Shown here: in pieces, positions 55,159 to 63,540 of the stretch | How positions within the stretch are numbered: position 1 is the stretch's first letter | Layout: the number at the start of each line of letters is the position of its first letter | NCBI RefSeq assembly: GCF_003614975.1 | Contig: NZ_QZWI01000004.1 | Coordinates: 248,001 to 312,000, forward strand | Origin: Rahnella bruchi | GTDB taxonomy: Bacteria > Pseudomonadota > Gammaproteobacteria > Enterobacterales > Enterobacteriaceae | Reading direction: 5' to 3' | Length of the DNA: 64,000 bases | The notes under the pieces: generated by a model | The model's input: only the letters and a program-made list of their open reading frames with translations | What the model was told of the DNA's origin: nothing | Database searches by the model: none | Program-made: the position numbers and the translations under genes

Positions 55159-56670
55159 ATGAAACCCACATCCAATTTGAATGATCCTAATGTGGCGGTG
55201 CCACCGCAAACGGGGCAAAAAAAACGTCTGATCATGCTGTTTCTGCCGGTGCTGGTGGCGGTGCTGTTACTGCTGACGCCAGTCCCTGCCGGGCTTGAGC
55301 CTTATGCATGGCACTTCTTCGCTATTTTCGTCGGGGTGATTGTCGGATTGATTTTCGAACCGCTGCCAGGCGCAGTGATTGGCCTGACCGGCGTGGTGGT
55401 GATCGCCCTCTTCAGTCAGTGGCTGCTGTTCAGCCCTGCCGAAATCGCCAATCCTAAATTTAAAATGCCGACCGAAGCCTTTAAATGGGCGGTAAGCGGA
55501 TTTGGTAACTCGACCGTCTGGCTGATTTTCGGCGCATTTATGTTTGCCGCCGGTTATGACAAAACACAGTTTGGCCGCCGTCTGGCCCTGATCCTGGTGA
55601 AATACCTCGGTCGCCGCAGTCTGACACTCGGTTATGCCATTACCTTTGCCGACCTGTTGCTCGCGCCTTTTACGCCTTCCAATACCGCACGCAGCGGCGG
55701 GACGATTTATCCGATCATCGCCAACCTGCCGCCGTTGTACGGCTCCAAGCCGAATGACCCGAGCGCGCGTAAAATCGGTTCGTATCTGATGTGGGTCGCG
55801 ATCACCGCCGCCTGTATTACCAGTTCGATGTTCCTGTCTGCACTCGCGCCGAACCTGCTGGCGTTGGCGTTAGTCAAAAGCATCACCGGCTTTACGATTT
55901 CCTGGGGCATGTGGTTCCTGGCGTTTCTGCCGCTCGGCGTGCTGCTGATCCTGACCATGCCGCTGCTGGCCTACTGGTTCTATCCGCCTGAAGTGAAGAT
56001 CAATGACGAAGTGCCGCGCTGGGCGAAAAGCGAACTCGACAAACTGGGTAAGCTGTCGCGCAACGAAATCCTGCTGCTGATCTTCGTGTGCTCTGCACTG
56101 CTGATGTGGATTTTTGCCGCTGCCTGGATTGAACCAGCAATGGCTGCCCTGCTGGTCGTGGTGCTGATGCTGTGGACCGGCGTGCTGAACTGGAACGATA
56201 TCACCAGCAACAAACCGGCCTGGAACACCTTCGCGTGGTTTGCGACGCTGGTGGCGCTGGCGGATGGTCTGGCCCGCGTCGGCTTCATCGCCTGGCTGGG
56301 TAAAGAAGGCGGACAGTTGCTCAACGGATTCGACCCGCAGGTCGCCGCCGTCATGCTGCTGATTGCGTTCTTCCTGTTGCACTATCTGTTCGCCAGTACC
56401 ACGGCGCACACCACCGCGCTGTTACCGGCGATGCTGACCATTGCTGCGGCTATTCCGGGCATTAATATGCCGGTTTACTGCCTGATGATGGTGACATCGC
56501 TGGGTGTGATGGGGATCATCACCCCGTACGGTACAGGCCCTAGCCCGATTTACTACGGCAGCGGCTACCTGCCAACGAAAGATTACTGGCGTCTGGGCAC
56601 CATCTTCGGCGCTATCTTCCTCGGCGGCATGATGCTGATTGCCTATCCGTGGATGGTAATGATGTTCTGA
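55159..56670 (+). CDS. DASS-family anion:cation symporter or antiporter
   Basis: 503 residues with 11-14 membrane helices. It has the two family hairpin motifs: the SNT region (APFTPSNTARSGGTIYPI) and the second STTA motif (FASTTAHTTALLPAML). The family carries dicarboxylates, tricarboxylates or sulfate (CitT, TtdT, YbhI types). The upstream reductase suggests a four- to five-carbon or aromatic unsaturated carboxylate as substrate; this is inference. A terminator follows at 56688. Confidence 0.88.
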   Translation: MKPTSNLNDPNVAVPPQTGQKKRLIMLFLPVLVAVLLLLTPVPAGLEPYAWHFFAIFVGVIVGLIFEPLPGAVIGLTGVVVIALFSQWLLFSPAEIANPKFKMPTEAFKWAVSGFGNSTVWLIFGAFMFAAGYDKTQFGRRLALILVKYLGRRSLTLGYAITFADLLLAPFTPSNTARSGGTIYPIIANLPPLYGSKPNDPSARKIGSYLMWVAITAACITSSMFLSALAPNLLALALVKSITGFTISWGMWFLAFLPLGVLLILTMPLLAYWFYPPEVKINDEVPRWAKSELDKLGKLSRNEILLLIFVCSALLMWIFAAAWIEPAMAALLVVVLMLWTGVLNWNDITSNKPAWNTFAWFATLVALADGLARVGFIAWLGKEGGQLLNGFDPQVAAVMLLIAFFLLHYLFASTTAHTTALLPAMLTIAAAIPGINMPVYCLMMVTSLGVMGIITPYGTGPSPIYYGSGYLPTKDYWRLGTIFGAIFLGGMMLIAYPWMVMMF

Positions 56671-56687
56671 TATTCAGCTGTGCAATA

Positions 56688-56728
56688 AAAAACGCCCCTG
56701 GGGAGTGATCTCCTCAGGCGCGTTTTTT
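56688..56728. terminator. Terminator after the DASS transporter
   Basis: A long stem of the type AACGC-CCCTGGGGAG / CTCCTCAGG-CGCGTT with loop TGAT and a run of seven T's. It lies between convergent genes. Confidence 0.85.
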
Positions 56729-56804
56729 TGTGGGTATACAGATCATGCCGCTGTCAGCGATGAGCGAGCTTTCTAAATATAGACGGTTCGAATGAAAGAA
56801 ACAG

Positions 56805-57287
56805 TCAGACTTCGAGTGCAGCTAGAATGAGGGCTTCCATTTTCTTCGGGGTGGTGAACGGTGCAAAACGCTTAAGCGGTTTGCCGTCGCGTCCGATCAG
56901 GAACTTAGTGAAGTTCCACTTGATCCGTCCACCCAGAACGCCAGGTAATTCATCTTTCAGGTAACGAAACACCGGATGCGCCGCGGCGCCGTTGACCTCC
57001 ACTTTCTCAAATATCGGGAAGCTCACACCGTAGTTGATGTGGCAGGTCTGCGCGATTTCGTCGGCATCGCCGGGTTCCTGTTTACCGAACTGGTTGCAGG
57101 GGAAGCCAAGCACCACCAGACCTGAAGCAGCGAACTTCTTGTAGAGCGTTTCAAGGCCCGCGTATTGTGGCGTGAAACCGCAATGGCTGGCGGTATTAAC
57201 CACCAGAATCAGCTTACCCGCATAGTCGGCCATAGAGACGAGCTGGCCACTCAGACTGGTGGCGGTCAGTTGATGAAAGGTGTTCAT
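56805..57287 (-). CDS. Glutathione peroxidase-family protein
   Basis: Reduces peroxides with thiols. 160 residues with the catalytic triad context: NTASHCGFTPQY (Cys, not selenocysteine), GFPCNQFGKQEPG (Gln), and WNFTKFLIGRDG (Trp). E. coli BtuE belongs to this family but is longer (183), so the symbol is withheld. GAGGA precedes the ATG by seven bases. It stands alone on the minus strand. Confidence 0.92.
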   Translation of the reverse strand: MNTFHQLTATSLSGQLVSMADYAGKLILVVNTASHCGFTPQYAGLETLYKKFAASGLVVLGFPCNQFGKQEPGDADEIAQTCHINYGVSFPIFEKVEVNGAAAHPVFRYLKDELPGVLGGRIKWNFTKFLIGRDGKPLKRFAPFTTPKKMEALILAALEV

Positions 57288-57389
57288 GTCAAAATCCTCA
57301 GAGCAGATTTGGAAAGTCGAATCTGGTGACTAAAGTGTAGCTTTTAACCCTCTCCGGCGGATCGATGTTCTTTTCCGCTTCTGAAAAGC

Positions 57390-57425
57390 AAAAACGGCCA
57401 GTGGAATTCCGCTGGCCGTTTTTTT
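57390..57425. terminator. Terminator of the SDR gene
   Basis: A long stem AAAACGGCCAG/CTGGCCGTTTT with an inner GGAATTCC, A-run before and T-run after. It lies 14 bases beyond the SDR stop. Confidence 0.9.
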
Positions 57426-57439
57426 ATCTCAATACTGAA

Positions 57440-58189
57440 TCACACCTGCGCCATACCGCCATCCACAAACAGCTCGGTGCCGTTGATAAAACTGGCGGCA
57501 TCAGAGGCCAGGAACGCCACCACTTTGCCGATTTCTTCCGGTTCACCCAGACGCCCCAGCGGCACCTGCGCCGCAAGCGCATCGAACAATCCCTGGCGGT
57601 GTTCATCAGGCACCAGCCCGCCAAGTCCCGGCGTGCGTACCGGCCCCGGACTGACCACGTTCACCCGAATACCGCGACCTTTCAGATCCAGCGCCCAAGA
57701 GCGGACAAAGTTACGCACCGCGGCTTTACTCGCGCTGTACACGCTGAAACTTTCGGTGCCCTGAATAGAGGTTGTGGAACCGGTCAGGATCACCGATCCG
57801 CCTTCACGCAGCAACGGTAACGCTTTCTGCACAGTAAACAGCACGCCGCGCACGTTGGTGCCAAAAATACGGTCGAAATGCTCTTCGGTAATCGCCCCCA
57901 GTGGTTGCATATCGCCGCCGCCCGCGTTGGCAAATAAGATATCCAGATGCCCTGCACTTTTGGCGATTTGCGCATAGACCGCATCAAGGTCGCTCAGCAT
58001 TGAGGCATCCGCGCGAATACCCGTCGCAGCGCTGCCGATTTCGCTGACTGCCGCGTCGAGTTCAGCCTGACGGCGGCCGGTGATAAATACCTGTGCGCCC
58101 TGCTCAGCCAGTTCTTTTGCGCTCGCCAGACCAATGCCGCTGGTACCGCCGGTAACCAGTGCAACTTTTCCGTTCAGTAATCTGCTCAT
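57440..58189 (-). CDS. Short-chain dehydrogenase/reductase (SDR)
   Basis: 249 residues of the classical SDR type. The cofactor motif is TGGTSGIG (residues 14-21), followed by NAGG. The active-site serine (TGSTTS) and YSASKAAV supply Tyr and Lys, and the C-terminal half has [12 protein letters not shown]. Substrate not predictable. GAGGA precedes the ATG. It is divergent from the LysR gene at 58343, its probable regulator. Confidence 0.92.
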   Translation of the reverse strand: MSRLLNGKVALVTGGTSGIGLASAKELAEQGAQVFITGRRQAELDAAVSEIGSAATGIRADASMLSDLDAVYAQIAKSAGHLDILFANAGGGDMQPLGAITEEHFDRIFGTNVRGVLFTVQKALPLLREGGSVILTGSTTSIQGTESFSVYSASKAAVRNFVRSWALDLKGRGIRVNVVSPGPVRTPGLGGLVPDEHRQGLFDALAAQVPLGRLGEPEEIGKVVAFLASDAASFINGTELFVDGGMAQV

Positions 58190-58342
58190 TTTCTTTCCTC
58201 AATATCAGTGGAGTTTCAGTGAGCCGCGTTTGCGGCATGGACTTACTGTAGTCCTGCAAGGTTTATTGAAAAATAGTGGAAAATGAAAATGACTATTCAT
58301 GGCTGTGTATAATAAAAACATACTGACTGGCGGAGTAAACGG

Positions 58343-59245
58343 ATGGATCAGCTGACAGCGATACGGGCGTTTGCCCGCGTGGTGGAAGCCGGGAATTTTA
58401 CCAGAGCGGCGGATTCTCTCGATATGCCCAATGCGACCCTGAGCAAACTGGTGCAGGAACTGGAAGCGCATCTCGGCGTGCGGCTGTTGCAGCGCACCAC
58501 AAGGCGCGTGACGGTCACACCGGAAGGTCGCGGGTATTATGAAAAAACGGCGCGTATTCTGCGGGATCTGGAAGACATTGATACCTCGCTCAACACGGCG
58601 CGCAGCAAACCACGAGGCCTGTTACGCGTTGACGTCGGCGGTTCCACCGCGCGCGATGTTCTGATCCCCATGCTGCCGGACTTCATGTCGCGCTATCCAG
58701 ATATCTGCCTCGATCTGGGCGTCTCCGACCGCCCTGTCGATCTCATCAGCGATAACGTGGATTGCGTGATCCGCGGTGGTCCGCTCGACAGCTCGTCGCT
58801 GATTGCCCGCAAGATAGGCGACGCAACACTCATCACCTGCGCGACCCCGGCTTATCTGAAATCTTTCGGCACTCCGGCGTATCCTGATGAACTTAAAAAC
58901 GGCCACCGGCTGGTGAGTTATGTCTCCTCACAAAACGGTCGCGCCTTCCCTTTTCGTTTTGAACGCGATGGCGAAAAAACAGAAATCAAAGTCGCGCACC
59001 GTGTCGGCGTAAACGAAAGTAATGCACATTTGGCAGCGGGACTGGCCGGACTCGGGATCATTCAGACATTCAGTTATTCAGCAAACAGCGCGCTGCGCGA
59101 AGGCACGCTGGTGGAAATCCTGAAAGAATGGCGTCCGGCGGTGTATCCGTTCCACGTGGTTTACCCGCAGAACCGCCACGTCCCCCAGCGCCTGAGGGTG
59201 TTTATCGACTGGCTGCTGGAAGGGTTTGCGGGGCGGGTTGGATGA
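58343..59245 (+). CDS. LysR-family transcriptional regulator
   Basis: 300 residues: winged helix AFARVVEAGNFTRAADSLDM, LSKLVQELEAHLGVRLLQRT, then the effector-binding domain. CGGAG lies seven bases before the ATG. Divergent from the SDR gene across 153 bases, so it probably controls that gene. Effector unknown. It is the third oxidoreductase/LysR divergent pair in the window. Confidence 0.92.
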   Translation: MDQLTAIRAFARVVEAGNFTRAADSLDMPNATLSKLVQELEAHLGVRLLQRTTRRVTVTPEGRGYYEKTARILRDLEDIDTSLNTARSKPRGLLRVDVGGSTARDVLIPMLPDFMSRYPDICLDLGVSDRPVDLISDNVDCVIRGGPLDSSSLIARKIGDATLITCATPAYLKSFGTPAYPDELKNGHRLVSYVSSQNGRAFPFRFERDGEKTEIKVAHRVGVNESNAHLAAGLAGLGIIQTFSYSANSALREGTLVEILKEWRPAVYPFHVVYPQNRHVPQRLRVFIDWLLEGFAGRVG

Positions 59246-59300
59246 AGAATTGATAGGTTGAACGAACGTTAAAACGGGACAGATACCCCAGGAGGAATCA

Positions 59301-59450
59301 ATGTCTCATTCATCATCGAGAGCAAGAGTTTTAGATGCCACAAGACCACTGGCACACAGAGCATCTCACGCCAGAAGCTGCGCGAACCATGTGGCAAACA
59401 GGCTGGGGATATCCCGCAGTGTGAGCGTATTTACTCTAAATCATGGATAG
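59301..59450 (+). other. Possible small ORF or gene remnant
   Basis: An ATG at 59301 with a strong GGAGGA four to five bases upstream opens 49 codons (MSHSSSRARVLDATRPLAHR...). Six of seven arginines use AGA or AGG, unlike the neighbours, so real coding is doubtful. A different frame inside it (from 59335, MPQDHWHTEHLTPEAARTMW) reads like a piece of a protein, suggesting a decayed gene. I cannot decide between these. Confidence 0.3.
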
Positions 59451-59489
59451 CTAACTGAAGCTAATAAGCGCCCTACGGCGCTTTGGAAA

Positions 59490-59897
59490 TTAGTTGTTCT
59501 GGTACAAGTCCCAGCGATTTCCGTAGAGATCCTCAAATACAACCACCGTCCCGTACTCTTCCTCACGTGGCTCCTCGCAAAAATGAACGCCTGCGACATT
59601 CATAGCGTCGTAATCGCGCCAAAAATCGTCAGTATGAAGGAAAAGAAACACCCGCCCGCCACACTGATTACCGATAAAGGTTTTTTGCATATCGTTTGAG
59701 GCGCGGGCCAGAAGAAGATTACAGCCGCTTTCCGGGTTAGGCGTCACAACCACCCAGCGCTTGCCAGGTTGAGGCGTGTCTTCAACAAGCGTAAACCCGA
59801 GCTTGCTTGTGTAATATTCAATCGCTCGGTCATAATCATCGACAACGATAGCCACATACCCCATACCTCTTTTCTGCGTTCTCAAAATCAACTCCAT
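59490..59897 (-). CDS. VOC (glyoxalase/dioxygenase-fold) family protein
   Basis: 135 residues with the VOC fold: YVAIVVDDYDRAIEYYTSKL near the N-terminus and GTVVVFEDLYGNRWDLYQN at the C-terminus. Substrate and metal are unknown. The start is uncertain: MELILRTQKRG (59897) is chosen, but 59933 and 59864 are also possible because no strong ribosome site distinguishes them. It lies in the patchwork region next to a decayed efeB fragment. Confidence 0.8.
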   Translation of the reverse strand: MELILRTQKRGMGYVAIVVDDYDRAIEYYTSKLGFTLVEDTPQPGKRWVVVTPNPESGCNLLLARASNDMQKTFIGNQCGGRVFLFLHTDDFWRDYDAMNVAGVHFCEEPREEEYGTVVVFEDLYGNRWDLYQNN

Positions 59898-60005
59898 TCG
59901 TTTTGGGATCTGCCATTCACTCGAAATCACCATATCATTCGCTATGAATGCCCGCTACTGGCACATACCAGACATTTGCCGCTATGACCGAATATTTTCG
60001 TAAGG

Positions 60006-60274
60006 CTAGGCCTCAAACATATCCGCCCCGATATAAGACCCTTCTTTCGGTGCCGGGGTACGAAGAAGATCCCTGAACCGATGTGAGAGATGTATTCGTT
60101 AAGCGCGTCGGATGCGCCGAGTTTAGTCTGCAAGGCTTCGAACTGCGCCGGGTCTTTCTGATAGCTGATAAACAACAGTCCGGCATCAAGTTGCGCCATG
60201 TTATTTAGCCCGTCGGTGTAGTTATAAGAACGGCGGAGGATTTTAATCCCGCCGTTGTTCTCAGGTTCTTGATT
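60006..60274 (-). pseudogene. 3' remnant of an EfeB/DyP-type peroxidase, frameshifted
   Basis: The minus strand encodes ILRRSYNYTDG, then LDAGLLFISYQKDP and ALNEYISHIGSGIFFVP, the C-terminal signature of deferrochelatase/peroxidase EfeB. Near 60050-60060 the frame slips: a shifted frame continues PAPKEGSYIGADMFEA and ends TAG at 60006-60008, the natural C-terminus. The first roughly 300 residues of the enzyme are missing. A dead fragment of an iron-uptake peroxidase gene. Confidence 0.75.
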
Positions 60275-60399
60275 CGAAAGAGCTGGCAGCTAATCTGATG
60301 ATGGTCAGTCGTAAAGAAGAACCGGGTGCCGCCGTGATTGCCTACCACAACCACACCCGGAAACCCTGTCTCTTTACAGGTTGAACAACGTCTCGGGTG

Positions 60400-61203
60400 T
60401 TATTTCCGCAGTGAAACCAGGATTTGATGCAATTCATCGGCAAACAGTGCCGGGTCGGTGGCATAGCCCAGATGATGCCCGCTGACCTCAATACATAAGC
60501 AGGGTAATTTTCGTGCCAGTTCACGCGCGGTCAGGGCATAAAACGCGTCACCACTAGTGCGCCCCCGGGCAGTCACCATCGGTACACCGCCGTTGCGCAG
60601 TGCTGCCAGGTCAGGGACAAACCTGTTGATAGTGTTGAATTCATGTGAAAGGAAACGGTCATACGCACTCCCCTGATCACCCGGAGCACTGGCATTTAAG
60701 TCCAGGCCGACGAATACCGTGTTGAACAACTTCATCGCCTCGGCACCGCCGTCTGCTTTATATGTGTCGTACACGCGGTTAAAAAACAGTCGCCAGGATG
60801 CAGCTTCAGGCTCTGGCAGAAAGTCAGTAATGGGAGGTTCATGAGCGACCAGGCCCCTGACCAGTTGCGGGTGATCCTGTGTCAGTTTCAAAGCAATGTT
60901 CGCCCCGGCACTGTTGCCGAACACAAACGCCTTTTCAGTGCCCAGCGCACGGATAACAGCAACGGCATCGCGACCCTGTTGGGCCATGTCCAGTTCAGCC
61001 TGGGTATCGCCGATACTGCGGAAATTAGCGCGCCGGTCGTAACGCACTACGGTATAGCGGCCAGCGAGTTGTGCAGATAACGCGGTGAAGCGGCGGCTGT
61101 CACCATTACCTCCGACAACCAGTAACAGTAACGGCCCCTGTCCTTCGACGTCATAAGCAATTTCAGCCCCTTCGTTATGAACAGTAGCGGAATAGCGTTG
61201 CAT
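60400..61203 (-). CDS. Alpha/beta-fold hydrolase
   Basis: 267 residues: LLLVVGGNGDSRRF (oxyanion region), VRYDRRANFRS, nucleophile serine in VFGNSAGANIALK, and the catalytic histidine in VSGHHLGYATDP. Substrate unknown. Other members of this type lie near LysR genes or act on esters. The start MQRYSATVHNEGAEI has no strong upstream ribosome site. It stands alone between pseudogene fragments. Confidence 0.88.
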   Translation of the reverse strand: MQRYSATVHNEGAEIAYDVEGQGPLLLLVVGGNGDSRRFTALSAQLAGRYTVVRYDRRANFRSIGDTQAELDMAQQGRDAVAVIRALGTEKAFVFGNSAGANIALKLTQDHPQLVRGLVAHEPPITDFLPEPEAASWRLFFNRVYDTYKADGGAEAMKLFNTVFVGLDLNASAPGDQGSAYDRFLSHEFNTINRFVPDLAALRNGGVPMVTARGRTSGDAFYALTARELARKLPCLCIEVSGHHLGYATDPALFADELHQILVSLRK

Positions 61204-61819
61204 GATGTTTTCTCCAGAAGAAAATGGGTGTTCAGTTTCACTTTGCTAGTTGATTAATACAAATAGATAAAACTTACTAATCAATCAATATTAATGATTT
61301 TCTTGAAACCCTCGAATCTGGTGAAGTGTAGGACGTCCCTCAGCGCGGGCAATCAATCCCACCAACATTACCGTATATATAACAGCAGCCGTATCAACCC
61401 AGGGCTTATGCCCATGCCTTGTTCTGGATAACCACCCTATATCCGTCGAGGTCAACAAATGTCCTTCCGTTCACATCCCAGTAAGGGTTGAATGACTGTG
61501 TCATTCTGAAACCAGCATCAGTCATTCTTTCGCAGGCATGCATGCATCCTGAATAGACCCGGGTTCTCCTGGAGAGGATACTGCTTGAAGGTTCAGATCC
61601 CGCTTGAGTTTACACGCTAGCCTGTTTTTAATTTGTCTATGAGAGACTGCGAAATATTCCGCCTTGTTAATGCCCGCTTTTGGCATTCAGGAGACGCTCA
61701 GACCCAGCATGGCGAGGAAAGAATCGGTATCAATCTGCACGCTCCGCCAATACTGACAAGTTCAACTGTTCCACGCGCAATAATTCGCTATGATGAAAAA
61801 AATGAAAAGGATATCGAAG
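61204..61819. other. 616-base region without an intact gene
   Basis: It holds the VOC remnant at 61406-61563 and AT-rich DNA near 61240-61290. A frame opening at 61633 overlaps the NIPSNAP gene and looks non-coding. Confidence 0.6.
61406..61563 (-). pseudogene. C-terminal fragment of a VOC-family gene
   Basis: The minus strand reads ERMTDAGFRMTQSFNPYWD, then NGRTFVDLDGYRVVIQNKAW and stop TAA at 61406-61408. This is a typical end of a VOC (glyoxalase-like) protein. No start or N-terminal half is found upstream, so it is a truncated remnant of roughly 50 codons. Confidence 0.7.
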
Positions 61820-62149
61820 ATGAAAGCAGTCGAATTTCTGCTGTACACTCTAAAACCAGGCACCGGGAAAGACTTCCACAAAATCATGACGGAGGAGAGT
61901 GCTCCACTTCACCGTTCAGCGGGTATGGATATTATTTCTTTTGGTATATCCGCACATGACAACGACGCATACTATCTGATCAGAGCTTATGACAGCCTCT
62001 CCCATCTCAAATCCTCTCAGGAAACTTTTTACAACAGTGAAGAATGGCGTCTTGGCCCTCGGCAGGACATTATTGATAGGATCAGCGTCAGCGTTAAATC
62101 GGTGCTCATGCTTAATAATAGTGCCATAGAGAATTTACGTTCAAATTGA
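61820..62149 (+). CDS. NIPSNAP-family protein
   Basis: 109 residues starting MKAVEFLLYTLKPGTGKDFH, then GMDIISFGISAHDNDAYYLI and a helix DRISVSVKSVLML. This matches the small ferredoxin-like NIPSNAP/antibiotic-monooxygenase-type dimeric fold; function unknown. AGGA lies eight bases before ATG 61820, preferred over 61790. A terminator follows at 62169. Confidence 0.75.
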   Translation: MKAVEFLLYTLKPGTGKDFHKIMTEESAPLHRSAGMDIISFGISAHDNDAYYLIRAYDSLSHLKSSQETFYNSEEWRLGPRQDIIDRISVSVKSVLMLNNSAIENLRSN

Positions 62150-62168
62150 CTGTCCATCTATGCGTATA

Positions 62169-62189
62169 AAAGCCGCGCAAGCGGCATTT
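62169..62189 (+). terminator. Probable terminator of the NIPSNAP gene
   Basis: Stem GCCGC/GCGGC with a stable GCAA loop (62172-62185), A's before and ATTTATATT after. Confidence 0.65.
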
Positions 62190-62358
62190 ATATTGCTTGC
62201 CCGAGCCGTTCATCCGATGATCTGAGGTATCTCACCGGCAGCTTTTAGCGATGAGCGGACGAAGAAAGTAATATAAGAGCATCAATGTAAATTTTCTGGC
62301 AATTCATGCTCAAAACATTAATGAAATTTCTTTTTATATGTGATTAAGAGGGCTTTAA

Positions 62359-62769
62359 ATGTGTGCGGTTGATGAATTAAAGATGAAGTATCCAAGCGCG
62401 AATGCTTGGCAATTTGGTGATAGCCCAGAACTGGCCAACGAACTTGCAGACCTTATTATAAAAGGGATTAAAACGGCCTCATGCGGTTCTTTTGCAACTT
62501 ACCAGCAAGAAGAATATGCACCTAGGATTGGGAGTTATAACATCATCCTTGATAGCCAGGATGTACCAGTGTGCGTTATCAGATTGGTTTCGATGCGACT
62601 CGTGCGTTTTTGTGATGTTACCGCCGACTTTGCCCGAAAGGAAGGTGAAGGTGATTTGAGCCTTGAGTATTGGCAGAACGAACATCAGAAGTTTTTTACT
62701 CGTGAAGGTTATTTCTCTGATGAAATGGAGCTGATCGCAGAAGAATTTGAGGTTGTTGAGGTTCTGTGA
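62359..62769 (+). CDS. ASCH domain protein
   Basis: 136 residues. It contains WQFGDSPELANELADLIIKG, IKTASCGSFATY and GDLSLEYWQNEHQKFFTREG, the ASCH (PUA-like, RNA-associated) signature. Some members have been reported to act on modified nucleosides; function here is unassigned. GAGGG lies six bases before ATG 62359. It stands alone with AT-rich flanks. Confidence 0.85.
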   Translation: MCAVDELKMKYPSANAWQFGDSPELANELADLIIKGIKTASCGSFATYQQEEYAPRIGSYNIILDSQDVPVCVIRLVSMRLVRFCDVTADFARKEGEGDLSLEYWQNEHQKFFTREGYFSDEMELIAEEFEVVEVL

Positions 62770-62871
62770 ACCGAACAAAGTATCTGCATCTCAGATGAGA
62801 AAAATATCGTAGCGTTACCTACTGCAATTTATAAAATTTCCTCTTTTGGCACGAAGCAAACATGCTGATGT

Positions 62872-62904
62872 GAATGGTCCGCTATGAGCGAGGAGCGGAC
62901 ATTC
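62872..62904. repeat. Palindromic repeat, copy 1
   Basis: GAATGGTCCGCT and AGCGGACATTC form an inverted repeat around ATGAGCGAGG. Its right half recurs at 63441-63464 with 22 of 24 bases identical. Confidence 0.6.
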
Positions 62905-63060
62905 GCCCTATCTCTTTTATCACACTCTCAATAACCGCATATTCTTGTGTGAATTCTTTGGTTTCTCGTTCTTTAAGTCAGACTTTACAAATTTAAAAAC
63001 TTTTTTGAATCGAAGATTTATGTAATCTGTCAGACTCATGTACTAGGCAGGTGGATTCCA

Positions 63061-63357
63061 ATGAATTTTTCGTCAATTGAAGATGTTAGGAACCGTATCG
63101 ATCAGATTGACAGTGAACTGGTTAAAATGATCGCGCAACGTAGCCAGTGTGTTAAAGCTGCAGCAGCTTTCAAAAGTGACCATTCAGCCGTACGTGCTCC
63201 AGACCGCGTCCAGCAGGTAATCGATAAGGTAAGTAAACAGGCGACTGAAGCAGGACTTCCCACAGTGATTATCGAAAAGGTCTACCGGGCTATGATCGGC
63301 GCGTTTATCGATTATGAACTCGATCAACACGACCAACTGCGACAAGAAAACCGCTGA
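63061..63357 (+). CDS. Chorismate mutase (type II, AroQ fold), PchB-like
   Basis: 98 residues, an all-helical single-domain AroQ protein: EDVRNRIDQIDSELVKMIAQ, RSQCVKAAAAFK (Lys38) and APDRVQQVIDKV. These positions correspond to the catalytic Arg/Lys set of chorismate mutases and isochorismate pyruvate lyases. It is not fused to a dehydratase or dehydrogenase. No siderophore genes are beside it, so a salicylate role is unproven. AGGTGGA lies before the ATG. Confidence 0.87.
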   Translation: MNFSSIEDVRNRIDQIDSELVKMIAQRSQCVKAAAAFKSDHSAVRAPDRVQQVIDKVSKQATEAGLPTVIIEKVYRAMIGAFIDYELDQHDQLRQENR

Positions 63358-63440
63358 AATCGTGCGTCAAGTTACTATATAAGAGCTGTTGAATGTCTAC
63401 TTATGGCACACAGCAGACAAACAAGTGACGCTGAAGGTCT

Positions 63441-63464
63441 GCTGAGAGCGAGGAGCGGACATTC
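63441..63464. repeat. Palindromic repeat, copy 2 (right half only)
   Basis: GAGCGAGGAGCGGACATTC at 63446-63464 is identical to 62886-62904; the left arm of the palindrome is missing here. It lies downstream of the chorismate mutase gene. Confidence 0.55.
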
Positions 63465-63540
63465 TTGCTCATAGTAGAATCCGCATCATTGGTAGACAAG
63501 GGGGTTGAAAATATCAAAGCATTTTCACAGTGTTACCTAA

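Noticed and set aside
61633-61959. Frame of 108 codons before the NIPSNAP gene
   Set aside because: It runs out of frame into the NIPSNAP gene, lacks a ribosome site and has no recognisable domain.
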